Shown one piece after another: positions 17,775 through 25,210 of a DNA stretch of 25,210 bases. How positions within the stretch are numbered: the stretch's first letter is position 1; every line of letters starts with the position of its first letter. The stretch comes from Mesostigma viride (Eukaryota; Streptophyta; Mesostigmatophyceae; Mesostigmatales; Mesostigmataceae), in NCBI GenBank assembly GCA_009746045.1, contig RPFO01000878.1, forward strand, positions 1 to 25,210. Direction: 5' to 3'. The translations under genes were made by a program, and so were the position numbers. Below the pieces are notes generated by a model that saw only the letters and a program-made list of their open reading frames with translations, did no database searches and was not told the origin of the DNA.

Positions 17775-17866
17775 AAATTACAACCAGTCTCAGCGGAACG
17801 GCCAGGAGGGTCGTTGCCGGTTGCGGTGTGCAGCGTTGACGACTCGAGGAGCTCGTCTGGTGGTGA

Positions 17867-18787
17867 ATGGTGCAGGAGGAACAACGGCAGCAGGATTTCC
17901 GGTTTCGGCAGTCTGCTGGGGGTTCGATTTCTCCTGAATTACGTCGTGTCGTTCGGGATCTATCTTTATTGCTTGCAGATCGTCCGCCTGTTAATCGCAG
18001 CTTCGTGCAATTCGTCGACGACCAGGTCGAAGATTGGGAGCGAATTCTGCGACACGTACAAACCATCGTCATTCCGGAGCACCGGAGCATCGACGACCTT
18101 GAGCAGGAGCTTCACGGGTTGGTCGGCATCCAGACGGTGATTACTGCAGTAGCAGAGCGAGTGCGGACGGAGTTGGCGGCAAGGCGAGGCGAGGTTGCGG
18201 AAGCAGCTGGCGCAGGGCGACACGAGTTTGTACCGACAGTAGCGGGCGCGGGAGTACCACGTGCTTTCGCAGGCGGCATCGGCGACGAGGGTGTTGCAGC
18301 GGGGCCAGTTAGGCGTGAACGACGCGGAGCGGAGCACTACAGGCGGCTTGCAGAGGTCGGGGCGACAGCGGAAGCCATCACCGGAGGACAGCGCGCGACA
18401 AGAGTCGGCAGGTTTCCGGAGAGAGTAAGAGTTCCTTTTCAGGAACTGCCCCCGCCCCTTCGCGTTCGTGTGACGCGTTGGGAAGAGTTTGCACCTCTTG
18501 GGTACGATAGTGACCTTGAGGAGGGAGCAGGGGGTGTCGCTGGGCTAGGCGACGAGACACTTGGCGACCACGAGGTGCCAAGATACAATCCGCGGGGTGC
18601 CAACGACGGGCTGTCACCTGTCTACTTTACCAACGGTGACGATTCAGTCATCGCGGGCCGACAGCGGGTCGACGACGGCGCAGCAGGTAGCAGGGTACCA
18701 GAGCTGATTGTGGTGAGCGACAGCGACGACGACAGCGACAAGGAGAACCAGGACGCGCCTGGGGCCAGCCGTGGTGGTCTTGCCTGA
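17867..18787 (+). CDS. Retrotransposon ORF1, unknown function, C-terminal SUMO-interaction-like motif
   Basis: An intact 306-codon frame lies between the 5' LTR and gag, in a different frame from gag; start ATG 17867 has G at +4. It is not a standard part of a copia element. The N-terminal ~110 residues are charged and probably helical. The middle (about 110-200) is Ala/Gly/Arg-rich. The C-terminus is acidic and includes the stretch ELIVVSDSDDDSDKEN. A run of Ile/Val followed by Ser and acidic residues is the known layout of SUMO-interacting motifs, so binding to SUMO-conjugated host proteins is possible; this is inference. No zinc knuckle, protease or membrane segment is seen. It could be an additional structural protein, or a captured host gene. 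Confidence 0.7.
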   Translation: MVQEEQRQQDFRFRQSAGGSISPELRRVVRDLSLLLADRPPVNRSFVQFVDDQVEDWERILRHVQTIVIPEHRSIDDLEQELHGLVGIQTVITAVAERVRTELAARRGEVAEAAGAGRHEFVPTVAGAGVPRAFAGGIGDEGVAAGPVRRERRGAEHYRRLAEVGATAEAITGGQRATRVGRFPERVRVPFQELPPPLRVRVTRWEEFAPLGYDSDLEEGAGGVAGLGDETLGDHEVPRYNPRGANDGLSPVYFTNGDDSVIAGRQRVDDGAAGSRVPELIVVSDSDDDSDKENQDAPGASRGGLA

Positions 18788-18889
18788 GTGGTAACACTTG
18801 GCACTTTCCTTTCTTGTTCAGTAGCTTATATTGCTTTAATTGCTGCTTGGCCACTTGGCTGGCTGTAGCAGATCTGAACAGAGGCCATC

Positions 18890-20076
18890 ATGGAAGATGG
18901 AGCTATCAACCAACAAGCGGGCTTTATGGGCTTCGGTCGGCGCGGCGCTGGATGGATGGACGAGATGGACGCGATGGACGCGGTGGACGCGATGGACGCG
19001 GGGACGGCCAAGCGCTGGGAGACCAGGCTGATGTGCCAGATAATCAGAGCCAAGGATCGCAGGGCGGGCAGCACGCGCCAGCCGCAGATCAAGCGGCGCC
19101 TAAGCGACCAACCGTTGCTGAGGGGTACGCGGTGCTAGGCCAGTTTCAGTCCATCAAGGACAATTGGCAGCCCCGGGATGCTGAGAGGATGTTAGAGGAC
19201 ATGAACTTGTACACGGAGATATACAACGGTGACAAGCTTCGCATCCTGGCGTCTAGTGCCTACATACGGCAGTCGGCGAGGCGGCTGTTCAAGTTTGTTC
19301 GGGAGCGACACGCGGCGGGGGACACCTGGACGGCGTTTATGACGCGACTCAGGTCGTTCCTGAGTGACAAGAGGACCATAGATGGGTCCCACCTGAAGCA
19401 AGAATACCTGGACTACAAGCCCATCAAGGGGCAACTAGTGGTCCACGCCTTTGAAGACTTCGTCAAGCTGAGGGAGGACGCCATGGCCAAGGGCTTCTTC
19501 GTCGCAGATCGGATGGCCATGGGCGACTTTCTCAAGTCGCTGCAGCTGGATCCGGTCACCATGGATAATGTGACCATCCACATGCGACAGGTCCATGGCT
19601 GGGCAGCCATGACGGACCAGTTGTATGAGTGTTTCAGCGGCAAGTACGTGGGTGGTAAGCGCCCTCGTCAGGGTGATGAGGAGGCCACTGAACCCACGGT
19701 TAAGTCCATGAGGGGATCGGGCCACGGGGGCCCAGCGCCCTCGAGAGGGCCTGAGACCTCTTCAAGGGGTCGAGGAAGGTCCAGGAGGGGGCGTGACAGA
19801 AGGGCTGGACGGGGGACCCCGCCGAAGTCGGGACATCCACAGTCCCAGTTTGACTTCAAGAGGGTGGGTGGTCCTCCCAAGGCTGGGCCCAGCAGTGGGA
19901 CCTCACGGGACATCAGTCAGGTGGAATGTTATTTCTGCCAGGGGAAGGGTCACTTCAGGAATGAGTGTCCCTCGTACCTGAGGCAGGAAGGTCAGAGCAA
20001 GCCAGCTCAGGGTGGCAGCAAGGACAAGGCTGGTCCATCCCAGGACAAGGGCAAGGGCAAGGCTGCTGATCATTGA
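18890..20076 (+). CDS. gag: Retrotransposon gag polyprotein with CCHC zinc knuckle (one frame break)
   Basis: The main frame ends at TGA 20074-20076 and is open from 18814 without an early ATG; its first in-frame ATG is 18952. A better start lies in another frame at ATG 18890 (A at -3, G at +4). It gives MEDGAINQQAGFMGFG and a Met-Asp-rich repeat, and meets the main frame at GGGG 19000-19003 if one G is missing. The central region (GQFQSIKDNWQ, YIRQSARRLFKFVRERH) is capsid-like in being helical and charged. The tail is basic with RG/SRG repeats (SSRGRGRSRRGRDRRAGRG), then one CCHC knuckle CYFCQGKGHFRNEC at 19927-19968, and a Lys/Gly-rich end. It should form the particle and bind genomic RNA. 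Confidence 0.82.
18952..19003 (+). repeat. gag: 9-bp coding repeat (GATGGACGC)n in gag
   Basis: Five to six imperfect copies of GATGGACGC encode Asp-Ala-Met repeats in the frame starting at 18890, or Asp-Gly-Arg in the main gag frame. The run ends at the GGGG where the two frames would join. Confidence 0.8.
19927..19968 (+). other. gag: CCHC zinc knuckle coding segment
   Basis: It encodes C-x2-C-x4-H-x4-C with the conserved aromatic and glycine positions (CYFCQGKGHFRNEC), the standard nucleocapsid RNA-binding motif. Confidence 0.93.
20074..20076 (+). promoter_or_regulatory. In-frame UGA between gag and pol
   Basis: The frame is open on both sides of this single TGA (followed by CTT), and pol has no ATG until 20224. 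Pol could therefore be made by stop-codon readthrough, the strategy of some retroviruses, though a splice or internal start is also possible. Confidence 0.5.
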
Positions 20077-23000
20077 CTTGAGCCTGCACACATCCCTGAA
20101 CCCTGGAGGGTGCCCCCAGGGGTGTGTAATGAAGCTGCTAGTGACAGCAGTGAGGGGCAGCCCCATGCTCTAGTGAAAGAGCCTATTGGACACGATGGGG
20201 CAAGCTTGGTTACCACAGAGAGTATGCCAGCTGTAGCTGCAGTGGTTACTCGCCAACGTGCCCGCCATGGCGGTGCTGAGCCTGAGGTAGGACCTGGTGA
20301 TGTGGACCCAGGTGGATCTCAGAAGCATTCTGACCGTGCAGGACTGGCACAGGATGGTCAGGATGAGGATAGGGCTGGAGACAGTCTGACAGGCACGACC
20401 CTGGTGCCTCCTGTACATAAGGGATCTGTACATACCTTGAGTGCTAATAATGACAATAAAAGGTTTTCTCTCTTGTATGACATTGCCTCAAGGTTGCATA
20501 CCATGTTTGGCCATGCAGCTCAGTCTTTGCAAGTTGCTAGACGGCTGGGAGGAAGTGAGTTGTACTCCATCTGCCAACAGGTTGCTCAAGCTTGCAAGTG
20601 CAGGCTAGTTGCTAGAAAGCCCAAGCAGTCTCATGCCAGGACTCCTATTTTGCAGCCAGGCCATGTGCAGGTAGATATTCAGAGAATCAGGGGTTTGAAG
20701 CTGCTGGTGGCAGTGGACAGATATACCAAGTACAAGACCCTAGAGATCCTGCCTGACATGGAGAAGCCTACATTGATTGCTGCTCTGAAGTTGACAAGGA
20801 GCAGGTACCCTGGGTTGGAGTTGTTGCAGTGTGACATTCAGTTTGAGTGCTGTGAGAACCTGCCAGAGTTTCCAGAGTTGCTGATTACACCCAGGGAGAG
20901 CCACGGCCAGCAAGGGGTGGTGGAGAGAGCCATCCAAGAGATCAAGACTGTGCTGCTGGTGGAGAGGATTCCAAGGACGTCATCTGCCATTGTGACATCT
21001 GCATGGCTACGTTCTGTGGAGGACAGGCTGAACCTGAGGACTCCCATGTTCTTTGGTGACATTGCCATCAATCCTCTTATGCTGCATACCAGGATGCTGC
21101 CAGCTGATGCTGAGCAGGCATGGAAGGAGAAGCTAGAGGCCAAGTTCCTCAAGCTGAGGCAGAAAGACAAGGGCTGGAGTGTCCTAGAACCTAACGTTGG
21201 ACAACAGGTTGTTGTGTGGAAGGAACCAAGCTTTCCAGGGAAACGTGGCAGCTGGCATGATGGGGTGGTGACCCGAGTAGAAGCCGCTGGCCATAAGTGC
21301 TGGGTGGCCATTGATGGCTCCCAAGCAGTGCACCGTCTGTCCTGGTCAAAGATCCGTCCCCGGGGAGGTAATCAAGGAGACCTCTTCCAGGTGCCCGCTG
21401 GTGTACAAGGCGGGGGTGACGTGGAGCTTCCTGATCAGGGTGCTACAGCTGTATCGAGCCCTCAGGGTGACCCTGGCCCGGCCCCTGGGGTACCTTCACA
21501 TACGGTGGTTGGGCAAGCAGGCGGACAGGCTGCACCTCCGGAACGGCCCGACACCAGGCCTAGGGGTGTGCGTCTATCAGATATTGTACAGGCTTTGCAA
21601 AGAGCCAAGAAGGAGCCTAAGGTGTCCAAGCTTGTCCAGTTGGATGAACCTGAGGTAGCTGCCATGGAGATAGATACCAATGCACAGGTTTCTGTCATGG
21701 GACCTCAGCATACAGGAGAACTGCTGGTCGGAGAACCAAGTTGCCCCTGGGTGTCTGATTTCAGTGGTAGGACGCATCTAAGGGTGTTGGGAGAGGTTAC
21801 TGCCCCTGTCATGGGTGTGGATGTGACCTTCCTTGTCCTAGAGGACTATGATGGCCCTGTGATTTTGGGTCAGAATTTTCTGGGCAATCCTGGGATTTCT
21901 ATCAGAGCTACAGCTCTGAGAAGAGATGGCTGGGGGATGATTCCCCTAGAAAATTTCAGGACAACATTTCCAGTCAGGTGCAGGGCCAAGCCGGTCAAGG
22001 GTGTAAAATGGGATGAAGGGGAGGTGCCCCCAGCGGCCAGTTTGGTGATTCCAGCTGTGTTGCACCCCAGCAGTATTGGCATAACTCACAGGAGCCTTGC
22101 TGCACACTCTCCTTTGACATATGACCAGCTGGTCCAAGAGATGAGCTCGCCTACTTTGTTTGAGGCTTGGAAGCTCGCCTTCTCCAAGGCATTGGAGGAG
22201 TGGTTGCAGTTTGAGTGTGCTGCACCAACAGACAGACGTCCCCCAGCATCAAGGAAGCTTGCTTTGAGATTTGTGCTGAAGAGGAAGGTTGTGGATGAGG
22301 TATCAGTGCCCCATGTCAGGCCTGTCCTGAATGAGTATCACGGCACGGGGAGTCTGCCAGGAGAGGAGCTATACACGCCAGGGATGCTACACGACACATG
22401 GAGAATTTTGCTATGTCTCTACGTGGGGTTGCTGAACAGGGGAGCAGCTATGTCATCAGTGCTGCTGGACTTCAAGAGGGCATTTTTAAAATCTGATCCA
22501 GAAGTGGCCAGGAGGGTGTGGAAGCAGGATGAGCCTTACTGTGTTGAGGTGCCTGCCATCTGGAAGCTGGAGCTGCATCAACAATTCCTGGTTATTCTGA
22601 AGGGCCTGGAAGGACTCAGGTCGAGCCCAATCATCTGGAGACTCACGCTGCAGGAAGCTCTGATCAGTGAGTGTGGCTTGAGAGTGTCTTCAGTTGATCC
22701 CTGTTTGCTGCTGGCCCAATGGGAGGGTCTGCCAGTGTATGCTAGTTTGCATGGAGATGATCTGCATTTGCTAGCCCCCACGACCTGGCTGAAGAAGTTT
22801 ATTCCTGTCATCAGTGGCAAGTTTTCACTGGGCAAGGAGCTGTGGCAGGAGCCCAACAAGCCTGTAGTGTTCTGTGGAATGCAGGCTACCCTGTTCAGGA
22901 GGGACGGGGAGTGGAGTATCAGGCTTCAGGCTGGAGGAGATTATAAACAGACCATTGTGAAGGCCTTGCCAGAGAAGATCACCCAGGCTGCAGGACCTGA

Positions 23001-23667
23001 GTTGAGAGGCATGTGGGCCTGGTTTGCCAGCATCTGTGGTCCGTCTTTGATGGTCCATAGCAGAATGCCTGATGAGGTGCTTGAGGATGAGAAGCCTCGA
23101 GTCATAGCCCGGTTGGTGGAGAGTACCCCTGATCTGATTTTGTCTGGGATTGACTTTACCCAGCCTATCACCTTGGAGATCTTTGTTGACAGTTCCATGG
23201 ATGCTCGCCAGGTTACCAAGGTCAGGGGGAGATCTGCTGCTCTGTTTGCTTTTTATCAGAGCAGGGCAAGTTTGTTCAGCTGGTACAGCAGACTGCAGAA
23301 GAGGGTCTGTATCAGTTCAGATGTGGCAGAATGCAGGGCCATATGCGAGGGGATCCAGTCCAGCCTGTACATAAAGGAGTTAATGCTGGAGCTGGCTTCA
23401 GTTACCCCTTGGACCTTGCAGATGGAGACGTTGTTGCTAACAGACAGCATGGGTATGGTCCAGTTTGTTCACAAGCAGCTGGCCAGGAGCCGGGACCTGG
23501 ATTATTTGTTGCTGAAGGAGTTGGCCAGTTTGGTTGACTTGAAGCATATCCCTGGCGAGGAGAACCCTGCTGATGCATTGACAAAGCTGCCACACAAGGC
23601 CCCAGCCCAGTACAATGTACTGAGGAAGCTCATGAATGCTGACTGTCAAGTCGGTCTATCTGTCTAA
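20077..23667 (+). CDS. pol: Retrotransposon pol: integrase - protease - reverse transcriptase - RNase H
   Basis: Residues are numbered from codon 20110. A His/Cys zinc-binding-like part (LHTMFGHA, then CQQVAQACKC, 129-164) precedes the integrase core with D189 (VQVDIQ), D242 (QCDIQ) and E272 (GQQGVVERAI). An SH3/chromo-like integrase tail spans about 362-418 (QQVVVWKE...WHDGVVTRV). After a Pro/Gly linker, a retropepsin-like domain has AMEIDTNAQ (D522) and VILGQNFL (584-591). Reverse transcriptase follows with LLDFKRAFL (D787) and ASLHGDDLHLL (D883, D884). RNase H has IFVDSS (D1027), SDVAECRAI (E1074), TDSMG (D1112) and the copia-like HIPGEENPADALTK end. Canonical copia is protease-integrase-RT-RNase H, so protease and integrase are swapped. 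DTNA, HGDD and the D-29-E spacing are unusual variants. The frame has no internal stop. Confidence 0.9.
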   Translation, partial: LEPAHIPEPWRVPPGVCNEAASDSSEGQPHALVKEPIGHDGASLVTTESMPAVAAVVTRQRARHGGAEPEVGPGDVDPGGSQKHSDRAGLAQDGQDEDRAGDSLTGTTLVPPVHKGSVHTLSANNDNKRFSLLYDIASRLHTMFGHAAQSLQVARRLGGSELYSICQQVAQACKCRLVARKPKQSHARTPILQPGHVQVDIQRIRGLKLLVAVDRYTKYKTLEILPDMEKPTLIAALKLTRSRYPGLELLQCDIQFECCENLPEFPELLITPRESHGQQGVVERAIQEIKTVLLVERIPRTSSAIVTSAWLRSVEDRLNLRTPMFFGDIAINPLMLHTRMLPADAEQAWKEKLEAKFLKLRQKDKGWSVLEPNVGQQVVVWKEPSFPGKRGSWHDGVVTRVEAAGHKCWVAIDGSQAVHRLSWSKIRPRGGNQGDLFQVPAGVQGGGDVELPDQGATAVSSPQGDPGPAPGVPSHTVVGQAGGQAAPPERPDTRPRGVRLSDIVQALQRAKKEPKVSKLVQLDEPEVAAMEIDTNAQVSVMGPQHTGELLVGEPSCPWVSDFSGRTHLRVLGEVTAPVMGVDVTFLVLEDYDGPVILGQNFLGNPGISIRATALRRDGWGMIPLENFRTTFPVRCRAKPVKGVKWDEGEVPPAASLVIPAVLHPSSIGITHRSLAAHSPLTYDQLVQEMSSPTLFEAWKLAFSKALEEWLQFECAAPTDRRPPASRKLALRFVLKRKVVDEVSVPHVRPVLNEYHGTGSLPGEELYTPGMLHDTWRILLCLYVGLLNRGAAMSSVLLDFKRAFLKSDPEVARRVWKQDEPYCVEVPAIWKLELHQQFLVILKGLEGLRSSPIIWRLTLQEALISECGLRVSSVDPCLLLAQWEGLPVYASLHGDDLHLLAPTTWLKKFIPVISGKFSLGKELWQEPNKPVVFCGMQATLFRRDGEWSIRLQAGGDYKQTIVKALPEKITQAAGPELRGMWAWFASICGPSLMVHSRMPDEVLEDEKPRVIARLVESTPDLILSGIDFTQPITLEIFVDSSMDARQVTKVRGRSAALFAFYQSRASLFSWYSRLQKRVCISSDVAECRAICEGIQSSLYIKELMLELASVTPWTLQMETLLLTDSMGMVQFVHKQLARSRDLDYLLLKELASLVDLKHIPGEENPADALTKLPHKAPAQYNVLRKLMNADCQVGLSV

Positions 23668-24397
23668 AAGCTGAGAGCTGGGTGCTTAAGTCTCTGGATA
23701 TCAGGCTGGGAGCTTGATTGTACATAATCCTGAGCACACCTTGAGGGGTGAGACATGTCTCTGGTGTGGGAATGTCTGACATTGTCTCTGATGGAGAGAT
23801 GTCTATCTGGGGTTTTCATCTCAGTCTGAGGTTTCCCCAGATCTGTGGTTTGTGGGCGGGGTTCGATTCCCTGGTGCCGTCTTAAGGCGGAGTTTCACGG
23901 ACTGGCTGACCCATCCACCATGCTGGTGAGGTGGCGACAGGTCCCCTGATTTTCCACGGTTGGAACGAGTATGGGAGCTTGTGTTTTGCATGTGCTTCGC
24001 GTAGATGTTGTGTCTGGTTCGATAAGGGGCAGCAGACCGGCGCCGACTCCCGTCTGGGGGTCAGCAATGTTTTCTGATGAGCTGTTGTGGGTGATCTGTG
24101 GGGTTTCGCCTAAGGTCCTGAAGGTTGTACATACTTCTCAAGTTCTTAGCTGAACACCTATGGGCTGCCACAGTTGGCCAACCTCTTGTACATGGGTAAC
24201 ACAACGAGCCTCCCGTGAAGGGATAGGGACTCATTGTAATTTGTTTGTGCTCCTGAGCCAGTATGGGTGCTATGTACATATAATAAGGAATCCAAGCTGA
24301 CTGTCATGCCCAGCGGGTTGTGACTTGTAGTCTGGGGAGGATATCCAGTACCCATTGTGTGTGTTTGTATGTAGACTTGTGTGAGCTGCTACAGCTC
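23668..24397 (+). other. 3' untranslated region of the retrotransposon
   Basis: About 730 bp between the pol stop (TAA 23665-23667) and the polypurine tract. No envelope-like or other ORF is seen. A GGTTCGATTCC word at about 23860 resembles a tRNA T-arm/B-box, but no tRNA fold surrounds it. Confidence 0.7.
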
Positions 24398-24411
24398 AAG
24401 AAAAGAAAGGA
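24398..24411 (+). promoter_or_regulatory. Polypurine tract (plus-strand primer)
   Basis: AAGAAAAGAAAGGA is a 14-base purine run directly before the inferred LTR start (TTGGAGTTAACG). It is placed where RNase H would leave the primer for plus-strand synthesis. Confidence 0.8.
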
Positions 24412-24424
24412 TTGGAGTTAACGC

Positions 24425-25111
24425 CAAGCGCATTGGCGTGATCCTGATTCGGCATATCTCTGCGATTCCAGCGGCACCGGAACGAGTTCATTCCGACAAG
24501 TATCAAGAAAGTTATGGCGTTCCGACTTCCCGGTCGCGCGCGAGCGCGAGCCGGCTGTTCTTCTAAGTCGGACGTGAATATTTGCCGACGACATATGGGG
24601 TCGACAGTAATTCCTGGGCTGACAGGAATTAGGTGCTGTACCTACGACGGTATTGGATTAATACGTCGTACGCAGGAAATAGGAACCTTAACCTGTGGTC
24701 TGTTGGTACCGCAGGCTTAGTCCTGGACTTCTAGGTGCAGATGCAATAGTCACTGTGACTGTGCTCTGTGGTCACTGTGCCTGTATGGCAGACCTACTGT
24801 ATAGGAGTGGGCGCTGTACAGGTAGTGAATACTGTACCGGGGGTGTTATTACTGAGCAGGCCTCCTAGGCTGCTCAGGACTAGCAAGCACAGTGCACAAG
24901 TATATAAACAATAGGCCAGTGCCAAATGGGCATCTCTTGCGAGCCCGCCTCACGTGTTGTGCCTTGACTTGGCAAGCGCGTGTACAAGCCTCAAGTGTGT
25001 GAGCGCTGTAACATTATCCGATTTTAACAAAGCTCCGTTTCCAACCATATTCACACATTGCTGCATTGCAACCATATCCTTCACATTGCGTGTGATAAGA
25101 ACGTTTAACTC
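24425..25111 (+). repeat. 3' long terminal repeat
   Basis: It matches 17085-17774. From the polypurine tract position, the true LTR probably begins at about 24413 (TGGAGTTAACGCC). Its end CGTTTAACTC is an imperfect inverted match to that start. A TATATAAA is at 24901-24908, and a TGTAA word, used as a polyadenylation signal in some green algae, is at 25007-25011. Confidence 0.93.
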
Positions 25112-25210
25112 CCGGAGGGGCTGGGCAGGGCCTTTGAATCGATACATGGAGACTCGCATACGAGCAGAAGCGATAAATTCTTCGATATGGGGCTTACATT
25201 GTGGACCTGG
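25112..25210. other. Right flank of the retrotransposon
   Basis: Two plus-strand frames stay open to the window edge, so a coding exon is possible, but 99 bp is too short to judge. The first bases (CCGGAGGGGCTG) loosely resemble the minus strand at 8628-8640. Confidence 0.4.

Larger units (their letters stand above)
17085..25111 (+). mobile_element. Ty1/copia-class LTR retrotransposon with permuted pol, about 8.0 kb
   Basis: Two direct LTRs (690 and 687 bp) enclose, in order: an extra 306-codon ORF, gag with a CCHC knuckle, a UGA, and a 1,197-codon pol in the same frame. A 740-bp untranslated region and a polypurine tract follow. RNase H follows reverse transcriptase, and both have copia-type motifs, so the class is Ty1/copia. 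Within pol, integrase comes before the protease-like domain. The LTRs differ at only about nine positions by hand count, which implies a recent insertion. The 5' LTR seems to lack the first ~12 bases found in the 3' LTR, and no target duplication could be matched. No primer-binding site complementary to a tRNA 3' end was recognised after 17774. The pol frame is intact over 3.5 kb. Confidence 0.93.

Noticed and set aside
17775-17830. Primer-binding site after the 5' LTR
   Set aside because: The sequence does not begin with TGG and I could not match it to a tRNA 3' end; an internal-tRNA primer remains possible but unsupported.
23855-23885. Possible tRNA: GGTTCGATTCC matches the B-box/T-arm consensus
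   Set aside because: A T-arm can pair, but there is no matching acceptor stem, A-box or anticodon arm upstream.

Overview
The window comes from a repeat-rich eukaryotic nuclear genome. The evidence is GT-AG introns with GTAAGT donors, AATAAA/TGTAA-type 3' signals, long microsatellites, a hAT-type DNA transposon and a nearly complete LTR retrotransposon. A green alga or another protist alga fits best, but nothing seen fixes the species. There is no operon structure, and no rRNA, tRNA or CRISPR was found.

Layout. 1-3.7 kb: no convincing gene; two apparently perfect (ATCCC)n arrays, of about 51 and 103 units, in the same orientation. 3.7-5.3 kb: a 1,518-bp non-autonomous hAT-like element with 17-bp terminal inverted repeats and a perfect 8-bp target duplication, next to a diverged copy of part of its own interior. 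5.8-6.5 kb: a possible small gene start that runs into a cluster of TCCTGAGAT / ATCTCAGGA motifs in opposite orientations. 6.6-8.65 kb: a minus-strand multi-exon gene of unknown function with a 39-bp coding minisatellite. 9.3-11.8 kb: a C-rich block of hexanucleotide arrays (CCCCCG, CCCACG, CCCCTG, GCAAAC) with a duplicated spacer. 12.36-12.98 kb: a near-perfect palindrome (297-bp arms, 21-bp spacer) whose right arm carries the promoter and first codons of a frameshifted gene. 13.8-15.8 kb: a second frameshifted gene with a Gly/Ala-rich N-terminus, a possible Tudor-like module and an acidic tail. 16.2-17.0 kb: a ~173-bp tandem repeat.

17.1-25.1 kb: an 8.0-kb Ty1/copia-class retrotransposon with LTRs about 99% identical. 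It has an extra ORF before gag, a gag with one CCHC knuckle, and a pol in the same frame as gag behind a single UGA. The pol domain order reads integrase, protease, reverse transcriptase, RNase H. Canonical copia elements have protease before integrase, so this permuted order is the most unusual biology in the window.

A recurrent technical or biological signal also appears. Six reading-frame breaks in four genes are each repaired by one missing base, mostly beside runs of four G or C. This suggests uncorrected base deletions in the assembly, or a shared decay pattern.
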